The notes beneath the pieces were generated by a model. The model was not told the DNA's origin. It worked only from the letters and a program-made list of their open reading frames with translations, and ran no database searches. DNA of 64,000 bases from a candidate division KSB1 bacterium (GTDB taxonomy: Bacteria; Zhuqueibacterota; Zhuqueibacteria; Zhuqueibacterales; Zhuqueibacteraceae): the NCBI GenBank assembly GCA_034506175.1, contig JAPDQB010000008.1:1-64000 (forward strand), written 5' to 3'. Positions 33,236 through 40,302 of the stretch are shown here, piece by piece; the first letter of the stretch is position 1, and the number at the start of each line of letters is the position of its first letter. The position numbers and the translations under genes were made by a program.

Positions 33236-35704
33236 TTACCGATACGTGATGCCCACCCAAATTTGCCTTCCAAATTGATTGCGCAGCAAAGACAGCGGCT
33301 GGCTCAAATCCAAGCCGCCGTCGCCGGGGGTGAGGTATTTTCCATCCAAGATATTCCGAACTTCCACAAACGGCTCAAAACGCAAACCAGCCCAGCGCAG
33401 CGGCGCTGCAGCTTTCACATCGAGATCGTGGCGCACGGCGAGCTTGTGTTGCTTTCCGGTCAGCCAGTCGGTGAACACCGCCGGGCTGTTGATTTTTCCA
33501 AAGACGCTGAGAAGCCATCCCTGTTGGTGCAAAAAATCGAGATTGTAGTTGATGGTGTGGCGTTGATCCCACGCCAAAGGCGAGCGGTCAGTTTCCTGAG
33601 TCGTTTCGCCGCGCGTCAAGCGCAGCAGGTTGCTTTCCGGCCAGGAAGCGGTGCCCGTGCTGTGCAAATAGGTATAAAGCAAAGCGCCGTTGACGCCTTT
33701 GCCGAAATTTTGTTTGATGGCTAATTCCAAGCCGCTCATAGACGCGCGCGCGTTGTTTTCAATCCGCAGAACCGTTTTGCTGTCGGCGGGGTTGTTTTGA
33801 GTCACGAGGTAGGGCGAGGTATCGAGCAGATCGACGTAGTTGCGATAAAAATACGTCAGCGAATACAGCGTCTGCGGCGACACGACGCGGCGATAAGTGA
33901 CTTCCCAGGCGCGCGACCGCAGCGGCTTCAAATCCGCGTTGCCGAAAACCGGCCAGGCCGCCTCCTGGTCGCCGGCACGATTCAAATACAGATAGTAAAG
34001 CGGTGGCATTTCATAAAACCAGCCGTAATTAAACGACAAATGCTCGGTGCTGCTGATCGGCACGGCGAGACTCAAGCGCGGCGCCAGCGTTTGTTTGAAC
34101 CGCGCCTTGCCACCACTGAAAATATCCGTCGAGTCAGGCGCCAGCAGCGGCGTCCGTCTGGCGTGCGGCGAAAACGCTTCATAACGCAAACCCAAATTAA
34201 CAATGAAATTGCTTTTTTCGATTTTATGATTGACATAGCCGGCCAGGGTAAACGGAAATTGCCGGAACGCGTCGGTGTAACGGCTGTAGGTGAAACTGGT
34301 TTTGTCTTTGACATTCGGCCAGAGCAAATAGCGCCGGCGATGCAGCGACAAATCCCAAAGGTTGGCTTCGACGCCGGCCTTGAGTTGGTGCGCGGGATGA
34401 AGCTGGCGGACGAAACTCAGATGCGCCGTCAATTGTTTTTCGCTGCTCTGCTCATTCCAGGGTTCGGTGTCTCCGGGCCAGGTGGTGGCGAGCGATTGAT
34501 TGGGCACGACTAAGTTGGCTGGCGCCGTTTCGGGTAATTCGCCCAAAATATTCCGGCGCAAGCTCATCGCGGCAACGTCGAGCTTGTAAAAAGTCGTGGC
34601 GTTGAGTGTGTGCGTCAGCGAAGCGCTGAGGCGAATATGGCGGTTGCGCCGCTTCGGCAAGGCTGACAATCGCTCCTCCCATTGGGCGTCGTATTTGCGC
34701 CAATCATAATCCGAGAGCAGTGTTTGCACCCGGAGATAAGTATTTTGTGAAGCGCGGACGGCGAATTTGACGTTCACATCATAATTGTACAGCACCGGTG
34801 ATTTAAACGCTTGGCGCAAAGCTTCTTGATGCGGCGTGTCGCTCAAATTCATGCCGCCGGAAATGAGATAATTCGTCTCGATCACCGGGCCGCCCAAGCC
34901 GATGGTCATCGGACCGGAGACTGAAAATTCAGCGCGCCGTGTGTTTTCAAAGCCGCTTTCTTTGGGGGCGATCACATCGGTGGCAACGCGCGCGATGCCG
35001 TCAAAATTGTTTCGGCCCTCTTTCGTGATAATATTGACCAATCCGGCGGAGACGTTCCCGTATTCGGCGCCGAAGCCGCCGGTCTGCACGACCATCTGCG
35101 CGATCGCTGAATTTTGCACCATGAAGGCCAAATCGCGGGTGAGCGGCCCGCCCGCCGGAAGCCCGTCGATCAAATAAAGCGTGTTCGAACTTCTGCCGCC
35201 GCGGAAGCGATTCGCCACAAAACCGGGGGCCAGCGGCAGCGCTTCTTGAAAAGTTTGCACCGGTAGTGAGATGGACAAATCCTCGGCGTCGAGGTAATGC
35301 ACGCTCGAAATCTCATCTTTATAAATTTTGATTCGTGGCGCGGTCACGATGATTTCCTGCTCGGCCTGTAGCGCCCGCGCCGTGAGCGAAAAGTTTACCG
35401 GTGTATTCAAATCGCTTTTGACCTCGACCCCAGTCATTTTAATCGGAATGTAACCGATCATTCTCGCACGCAGGCTGTAGCTGCCAACCGGCAGGTTTTG
35501 AATGATGTAGAAACCATGCTTGTCGGCAGTGGCCCCGAAGGCGGTATGTTCGACGACGACCGCAGCCCCCGGCAGCGGGTTGCCGGTTTCTTGATCGCGC
35601 ACAAAACCAGACACCGAGCCTAAAGTGCCGGCGCCGAGCCGCGCGGTAAAACCGAGCGCAAACAACAAAATGACGCACATGAGGATTTGGCGAGTTGCAG
35701 TCAT
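33236..35704 (-). CDS. TonB-dependent outer-membrane receptor with carboxypeptidase-regulatory N-domain
   Basis: An 822-residue receptor. Signal peptide MCVILLFALGFTARLGAG, then the regulatory sandwich (SGFVRDQETGNPLPGAAVVV) to about residue 110, plug (NTLYLIDGLPAGGPLTRDLA and AEYGNVSAGLVNIITKEG) and a barrel ending FGRQIWVGITYR. It is convergent with the receptor-lipoprotein pair and has its own promoter region of about 360 bases. The plug motif AEYGNVSAGLVNIITKEGRN is typical of FCB receptors. No partner gene is adjacent on the same strand. Substrate unknown. Confidence 0.9.
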   Translation of the reverse strand: MTATRQILMCVILLFALGFTARLGAGTLGSVSGFVRDQETGNPLPGAAVVVEHTAFGATADKHGFYIIQNLPVGSYSLRARMIGYIPIKMTGVEVKSDLNTPVNFSLTARALQAEQEIIVTAPRIKIYKDEISSVHYLDAEDLSISLPVQTFQEALPLAPGFVANRFRGGRSSNTLYLIDGLPAGGPLTRDLAFMVQNSAIAQMVVQTGGFGAEYGNVSAGLVNIITKEGRNNFDGIARVATDVIAPKESGFENTRRAEFSVSGPMTIGLGGPVIETNYLISGGMNLSDTPHQEALRQAFKSPVLYNYDVNVKFAVRASQNTYLRVQTLLSDYDWRKYDAQWEERLSALPKRRNRHIRLSASLTHTLNATTFYKLDVAAMSLRRNILGELPETAPANLVVPNQSLATTWPGDTEPWNEQSSEKQLTAHLSFVRQLHPAHQLKAGVEANLWDLSLHRRRYLLWPNVKDKTSFTYSRYTDAFRQFPFTLAGYVNHKIEKSNFIVNLGLRYEAFSPHARRTPLLAPDSTDIFSGGKARFKQTLAPRLSLAVPISSTEHLSFNYGWFYEMPPLYYLYLNRAGDQEAAWPVFGNADLKPLRSRAWEVTYRRVVSPQTLYSLTYFYRNYVDLLDTSPYLVTQNNPADSKTVLRIENNARASMSGLELAIKQNFGKGVNGALLYTYLHSTGTASWPESNLLRLTRGETTQETDRSPLAWDQRHTINYNLDFLHQQGWLLSVFGKINSPAVFTDWLTGKQHKLAVRHDLDVKAAAPLRWAGLRFEPFVEVRNILDGKYLTPGDGGLDLSQPLSLLRNQFGRQIWVGITYR

Positions 35705-36067
35705 AGGTGAAATCAGAAAAATACTCTGCGGTAAAACCTTCAGTTCTTGATTTGAGCGATTTCCTTACTTGGAAAAACTTTGGTGACAAACCATGCGCAA
35801 GACACATGCCAATGCCACATAATTGCTAAACATGGCTAAAACTCTTTGTTGGATGATGGCAAGCTGTCGCTTGGAGGATCATTTCTTTATTTAAATTATA
35901 AAATTACAAGCTTCTAATCGGGTGGATATGATTAATTTTTAAACGAGAGGAAAAGCAAATGAAAGGATGTATTTTTTGTAGGCTGTGCAAAAATTTTCCT
36001 AATTATGGAAAAATTTTGCATAGATTGTTTTAAATTGATCAGCGTTGCACGCAACTGGCCACTCGGA
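35705..36067. other. AT-rich intergenic region with a micro-ORF and inverted repeat
   Basis: 363 bases between the divergently placed receptor and the kinase stop. It holds the promoter region of the receptor gene (unassigned), a near-perfect 14-bp inverted repeat (35986-35999 with 36007-36020, one mismatch) and a possible 24-codon ORF on the plus strand (35959-36033). The inverted repeat may terminate the kinase operon, though the T-run is poor. Confidence 0.4.
35959..36033 (+). CDS. Possible Cys-rich 24-residue micro-ORF
   Basis: ATG at 35959 follows gagagg by eight bases. The translation begins MKGCIFCRLCKNFPNYGK and contains a CxxCxxC pattern (C4, C7, C10). No gene follows on this strand for 4 kb, so it is not an obvious leader peptide. 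It could be chance; no homologue is known to me. Confidence 0.2.
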   Translation: MKGCIFCRLCKNFPNYGKILHRLF

Positions 36068-37282
36068 TTACAACAGGATGCGCATCGTCGAGCCTTCGCC
36101 AAGACGGGTTTCCTTCAAGAAGAGTTTGCCGTGATGATAATCTTCGACGATGCGCTTGGCAAGGCTGAGGCCAAGCCCCCAGCCTCTTTTCTTGGTGCTA
36201 AAGCCGGGTTTGAAAATATTTTTGCGAACGGCCGGCTCGATGCCGCGGCCGTTGTCGCGAATATCCAGCGCGATGCGATGCCGATTGTCGCCGGCCGGTT
36301 TCAATTCGAGAATGATTTCACCCTTCGGTTTTTCGATGGCGTCGAGCGAATTTTTGATGAGATTCTCCAACACCCATTCAAAGAGATCACGATTGATGGC
36401 AACGGGCCTGATGTCGCTGGGATTGGCATTGGTGATTTCGAGATGAACTTCCTTGCCCATTTGCGGCAGCCGGCGCCGAAAATATTTAATGACATCCTCG
36501 AGCATCGGCATGAGATCTTGTTCTTTCAAATCCGCCTGTGAGCCGATTTGCGAAAAGCGCGACGCGACTTTGCTGAGGCGTTCGACATCCCGCTGCATTT
36601 CGTTGAGTGTGCTGTCGCCGTTGCTCACCTGAGCTTTGCTGCGCAACAACTCAATCCAGCCGAGCAGAGAAGAAATCGGCGTGCCGAGTTGATGCGCCGT
36701 TTCCTTTGCCATGCCCACCCAGATCAAACGCTGCTCGTTGCGGCGAATGCTGTTGAAGCCCCAAAACCCGACGAGAATGAACATGCCGGCCACGATGATT
36801 TCCGCGTACGGCAGCATTTGCAGTTGTTTGATCAGCTTGGAGTCGCCATAAATCAAATAGCTCAAAATCCGCGGCTGACCGGTTTGCGGATCAGTATAAG
36901 TAAGCGGAATGGGGTCGATTTCCTCGCGCATCGAGGCCATGATCTTTCTCACCTCGGCCCGGGCAGCCGGCGAGTTGGCGGAATCCGGCGGGATGTCAAT
37001 GCCCTTCCAGGTGGTCGGCTCAAAATTTTCGTCGCAGAGAATGATCGGAAAATCCGTGCGCTGGATGATGTGCTCGAAAATGAAACTGAGATCCGAATCG
37101 CTGGCTTCCGAAGCGGCGCGGGCATAGAATTGGGTGTAGAACAGCAAAATTTGCCGGGCTTCGCTGCGCAAGCCGTTGACGATCTTTTGCGTGTACCACA
37201 ACAGCGCGAGAATGATAAGAATCGCAAGGGCAAAAAGGAAACCTTTGAAGCGGCCGGCGCCGCGATAATGCAAGATGGGCAT
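36068..37282 (-). CDS. Membrane sensor histidine kinase (orphan)
   Basis: A 404-residue kinase. Two membrane helices (about 14-31 and 160-178) flank a periplasmic or extracytoplasmic domain of about 130 residues. The transmitter has the H box AKETAHQLGTPISSL with His197, N box ENLIKNSLDAIE, G1 DIRDNGRGIEP and G2 WGLGLSLAKRI. The HQLGTP version of the H box is common in FCB kinases. No response regulator is in the window. It is the last gene of a packed minus-strand run and follows the Rpn-like gene after 24 bases. Confidence 0.92.
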   Translation of the reverse strand: MPILHYRGAGRFKGFLFALAILIILALLWYTQKIVNGLRSEARQILLFYTQFYARAASEASDSDLSFIFEHIIQRTDFPIILCDENFEPTTWKGIDIPPDSANSPAARAEVRKIMASMREEIDPIPLTYTDPQTGQPRILSYLIYGDSKLIKQLQMLPYAEIIVAGMFILVGFWGFNSIRRNEQRLIWVGMAKETAHQLGTPISSLLGWIELLRSKAQVSNGDSTLNEMQRDVERLSKVASRFSQIGSQADLKEQDLMPMLEDVIKYFRRRLPQMGKEVHLEITNANPSDIRPVAINRDLFEWVLENLIKNSLDAIEKPKGEIILELKPAGDNRHRIALDIRDNGRGIEPAVRKNIFKPGFSTKKRGWGLGLSLAKRIVEDYHHGKLFLKETRLGEGSTMRILL

Positions 37283-37306
37283 GAATCCTTACAGGTGTAG
37301 CTTTTT

Positions 37307-38221
37307 TTACTTTTTTCGAGCCGTTCTGGAAGCGCCATTATTCAACCAGGCTCGCAGCTCTTCCTGGCTATTGATCTTGAGCAACATCATGCTAAGATGA
37401 TCCAATTGGTTGTTATTAAGCCTCTGTATTTTCAACAAGAGCTCGGGCGACAGCCCGCCAACCTTCTGGTTCAATAGTTTTTGCAGAACTGTCAGCTTGC
37501 CTCTACGCTCACCCCGACGCTCACCCCGACGCTCACCCCGACGCTCACCTTCTTTCCAGCTTTCGGTCAGCCAGCCTTTAATTAAACGAGACTCTTTAAG
37601 CATGTTGACCTCCTTGTGAAATTGAGAAAGCGCAACCCGCTCACCAAAGGCACGAATATCAACGACGATAGTGGTTGCAAGCAGGTCGGCTCGTAGTTTG
37701 GGATCCGAGACTTTCTTTAATAGTTGCTGCTGGACCTCCATGATTCCCGGATCCGGGCACTTGTAAAACAAAGGGAGAAAGGGCGCCAACTCTTTCAATT
37801 CGCCGCTCAAAATTCTTGCCTCATGCTCCCACAACAAAATTTTGCTCAGCATGAATCGATTTGAAAGGGCGCCAAACCGATTTTCAAAGCCCTCCGGGAA
37901 CGAGGTGTATTTTCCTTTTTCAAGGTAGACGATGACAGCGATTGCCGGTCGCCTGAGAGTGTATTGCATGCCAAGGGTTTTAAGCGCGAATTTTGGCAGC
38001 TCACCCGGTTTGGGGTGGAGCATCGCCTCGTAAAGGAGGTAAAAATACCGCCTTCCGGCTTTGACCAAAAGGGCTTTGTCGACACGGAGCTCAGGCACAT
38101 TAATTTGAGAATCCGCAATCGTGCGAAATTGAATTTTTCGCTTTCTGCCAAAGAGCAGATCCAAAAAGCAAGCCGGCTTTAATGCCATTATGATTTTGAA
38201 TGCCTGATCGATTTCTTGCAT
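37307..38221 (-). CDS. Rpn/DUF4351-type PD-(D/E)XK protein with GERR repeats
   Basis: A 304-residue protein. The N-terminal 180 residues resemble Rpn/transposase-like PD-(D/E)XK proteins (LRVDKALLVKAGRRYFYLLY). The C-terminal 55 residues match DUF4351 (LTVLQKLLNQKVGGLSPELL, LDHLSMMLLKINSQEELRAW). Between them lies a GERR repeat of about 17 residues encoded by a 12-bp tandem repeat. ATG 38221 has a good site (gagga) that lies inside the 3' end of the upstream gene, so translation is probably coupled. Such proteins occur in many copies in cyanobacteria and FCB genomes; biological role unclear. Confidence 0.72.
   Translation of the reverse strand: MQEIDQAFKIIMALKPACFLDLLFGRKRKIQFRTIADSQINVPELRVDKALLVKAGRRYFYLLYEAMLHPKPGELPKFALKTLGMQYTLRRPAIAVIVYLEKGKYTSFPEGFENRFGALSNRFMLSKILLWEHEARILSGELKELAPFLPLFYKCPDPGIMEVQQQLLKKVSDPKLRADLLATTIVVDIRAFGERVALSQFHKEVNMLKESRLIKGWLTESWKEGERRGERRGERRGERRGKLTVLQKLLNQKVGGLSPELLLKIQRLNNNQLDHLSMMLLKINSQEELRAWLNNGASRTARKK
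37505..37549. repeat. 12-bp tandem repeat in the Rpn-like gene
   Basis: The unit acgctcaccccg repeats about 3.7 times without change. Each unit adds GERR to the protein. Copy number could vary by slippage without breaking the frame. Confidence 0.85.
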
Positions 38222-38676
38222 AGGCTTTTCCTCTTTTGAAAATAAATTAAAATTTCGATAAATGCAACCAGCAAAATTATCATCGGCACAAGCTGTATCG
38301 AATCTTCCGACCACCACCAACCCCATTCGTAAGTTGTCCATGAAAATGGAAAAAGCCAAAAATAACCGGCGACGAGATGTTTTTGCGGCGCATCGAGCAA
38401 AAAGTGCAGCGCCGCGCCGGCCAGCAGCGCGATGAAAACTATTTTGCGATCCTCGGCTCTAAAAAAACCGGTGATAATCCAGCAAACGATCAGGATACCG
38501 ATCGGCGTATGCAACGGCATCACCCACCAGTGCAAGATTGGGAAAATAATGTAAAAGGGGCGCGACAACACGTCTGGCAACATCGTGCCGGCAATAAAAA
38601 GAATCGCCGCCGGCCGCGGAAACCAGCGCCGGGAGGCGAGATAAGCAGCGGCAGAGTGCGTGAGCAAATCAGGCAT
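38188..38676 (-). CDS. YdjM-type membrane-bound metal-dependent hydrolase-like protein
   Basis: A 162-residue membrane protein from ATG 38676. It starts MPDLLTHSAAAYLASRRW and has four to five helices; conserved polar residues are H7, the GTMLPDVLSRP stretch, HTPIGIL and HFLLDAPQKH. This is the pattern of the YdjM / DUF457 inner-membrane hydrolase-like family (His and Asp residues that may hold a metal). The reaction is not known. It overlaps the upstream gene by eight bases and the downstream gene by 34. Confidence 0.75.
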   Translation of the reverse strand: MPDLLTHSAAAYLASRRWFPRPAAILFIAGTMLPDVLSRPFYIIFPILHWWVMPLHTPIGILIVCWIITGFFRAEDRKIVFIALLAGAALHFLLDAPQKHLVAGYFWLFPFSWTTYEWGWWWSEDSIQLVPMIILLVAFIEILIYFQKRKSLCKKSIRHSKS

Positions 38677-39109
38677 GTGGCTTTTGGCGCAGGATGAAAC
38701 TTCGTGTTTGCCGGTCAAAGCGCAGCGCCAGCGGCAGCAAGAAGACGAGCAGCAAAACCGGAATCACCGACACGGCGATTTTCCAGCGCCGGCCTTTGGC
38801 GTGACGTACTGAAGCCGCGTGAAGGCGATCCGGCGGTTCAAAAATTCCCGCCACGGCGACAAATTCGTTGGCTGGCACATCTTTTATGTCGGTGTGCACG
38901 CGCAGGCGATGGCCGCGTTGCGTGAGGATGAAACCATCTACGGTTGGCTCGGCCACTCGCGTTTCAATAAAAAGCCCCACGCGTTTTCCGGCAAATTGCT
39001 CCGGATGCGCGAGTATTTCGGTGAGATCGGGATAAGGGCTGGAATAATGCGCCCAGGCGCAGAGTGAAGCGAGTACAAGCAGCCCCAAAACGATGCTGGA
39101 TATTTTCAT
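38669..39109 (-). CDS. Small membrane protein with OB-like domain, unknown family
   Basis: A 146-residue protein. A signal or anchor helix (IVLGLLVLASLCAWA) is followed by about 75 residues with the look of an OB-fold (FAGKRVGLFIETRVAEPTVD, FVAVAGIFEPPDR) and a C-terminal membrane helix (VIPVLLLVFLLPLALRF). The soluble part should lie outside the cytoplasm. It overlaps suhB by four bases (ATGA) and the YdjM-like gene by eight, so it belongs to that operon. I know no function for it. Confidence 0.7.
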   Translation of the reverse strand: MKISSIVLGLLVLASLCAWAHYSSPYPDLTEILAHPEQFAGKRVGLFIETRVAEPTVDGFILTQRGHRLRVHTDIKDVPANEFVAVAGIFEPPDRLHAASVRHAKGRRWKIAVSVIPVLLLVFLLPLALRFDRQTRSFILRQKPHA

Positions 39110-39921
39110 GCGCGGTGATGTTTAAGAATGATCTCCAGCATCGCTTGATGGAGCTTGCCGTTGCTCGCCACAATATTTCCGGTTCCCCAAAAATTTTCGT
39201 TCGCGCTGAAGCCGCTGATCTCTCCTCCGGCCTCGCGCACGAGCAGGGCGCCGGCGGCAAAATCCCAGGGATTCAGACAATACTCCCAGAAGCCGTCAAA
39301 GCGGCCGGCGGCGACGTAGGCGAGGTCGAGCGCCGCAGAGCCGAAGCGGCGCAGGTCGCGCGCCGCCTGCAAAAAATCCTTGAACATGCGACAATAAGAA
39401 TCGAGAAAATGCCGCACGCGAAAGGGGAAGCCGGTGGCAATCAGACCGTCGCGCAAGCGCGCGGTGGCAGAAACGTGAATGGGCTTGCCGTTGAGAAACG
39501 CCCCGCCGCCCTTCGTCGCGGTAAAAAGCTCGCGCTGCAAAGGATCCCAAACGACGCCGGCGATGACCTCGGCATTTTGCCGGGCCGCTATGGAAACGGA
39601 AAAATTCGGCACGCCGTGAATATAATTCGTCGTGCCGTCGAGCGGATCGATGATCCACTGTACGCTCGTCGAGGATGCCGAGGTTTTTTCGCCAGTTTCG
39701 ACGTGTGTTTGCTCCTCGGCAAGAATGTGATGATCCGGAAAAGCCGCCAGCAGGTGCTTTACGATCGTTTCTTCGGCGGCCCGGTCGGCGACGGTGACGA
39801 AATCCGCTTCGGTTTTGGTTTCGATGCGCAGGGTTTCATGGCGTGAAGCCATTGCCAGCAACTTCTCGCCGCCGGCCTGAGCGGCGGTGATGGCGGTGTC
39901 AAGCAGGTGTTGAGGTGACAT
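39106..39921 (-). CDS. suhB: Inositol-1-monophosphatase family phosphatase
   Basis: A 271-residue enzyme with all IMPase metal motifs: HHILAEE, WIIDPLDGTTNYIHGVPNF and the C-terminal NPWDFAAGALLVREAGG. It hydrolyses inositol phosphate or a related sugar phosphate with Mg2+. It is the first gene of a minus-strand run with overlapping stops and starts (suhB, OB-like protein, YdjM-like protein, Rpn-like protein, then the kinase 24 bases on). Alternative substrates such as fructose-1,6-bisphosphate or PAP cannot be excluded. Confidence 0.92.
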   Translation of the reverse strand: MSPQHLLDTAITAAQAGGEKLLAMASRHETLRIETKTEADFVTVADRAAEETIVKHLLAAFPDHHILAEEQTHVETGEKTSASSTSVQWIIDPLDGTTNYIHGVPNFSVSIAARQNAEVIAGVVWDPLQRELFTATKGGGAFLNGKPIHVSATARLRDGLIATGFPFRVRHFLDSYCRMFKDFLQAARDLRRFGSAALDLAYVAAGRFDGFWEYCLNPWDFAAGALLVREAGGEISGFSANENFWGTGNIVASNGKLHQAMLEIILKHHRA

Positions 39922-39955
39922 TTTGAAAAAAACTCTTGCAAATGATAAAAAAAGT

Positions 39956-39961
39956 TATAAT
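39956..39961 (+). promoter_or_regulatory. Strong -10 box upstream of the 90-residue ORF
   Basis: tataat at 39956-39961 in an A-rich context; an upstream cttgca lies about 15 bases away, a little short of optimal. The ribosome site caggaggt precedes the ATG at 40024. Confidence 0.5.
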
Positions 39962-40023
39962 ATATTAAGAAAGAATTTTGTTACCAAAAACCGGTTGAAA
40001 TATTTCTCAGGAGGTTACAAATT

Positions 40024-40296
40024 ATGCGATTTTCAGTTGAAAAACGTGGAAACGTAACATTACGAGGGCGAAAAGGAAAATACAGTAAATTATATAAACA
40101 AATTTTTGACAGCTTGCCGACATTATCAAAAGACGACGTTTTGGTGATTGATCTGGCACACGAAGCGAAAGATGCGAAAGAATTGTATGCGTACACAAAT
40201 GCCGTTCGTATCAAATTACGCAAACACAAAGAATCGGCAAAATACGCCGTGAGCCAGGATACCGCCAACACGCGCCTGTTGATTTTCCATCGCTGA
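40024..40296 (+). CDS. Unrecognised 90-residue basic protein
   Basis: A small basic protein (MRFSVEKRGNVTLRGRKGKY at the start). It has a strong ribosome site (caggaggt), a tataat box and a length and codon use of a real gene. Predicted mixed alpha/beta fold with no signal or membrane segment; the end QDTANTRLLIFHR resembles a closing strand. It lies between two minus-strand operons (divergent from suhB, convergent with mutS2) and stands alone. I recognise no family; a nucleic-acid-binding role would fit the charge but is unproven. Confidence 0.65.
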   Translation: MRFSVEKRGNVTLRGRKGKYSKLYKQIFDSLPTLSKDDVLVIDLAHEAKDAKELYAYTNAVRIKLRKHKESAKYAVSQDTANTRLLIFHR

Positions 40297-40302
40297 ATTT
40301 TT

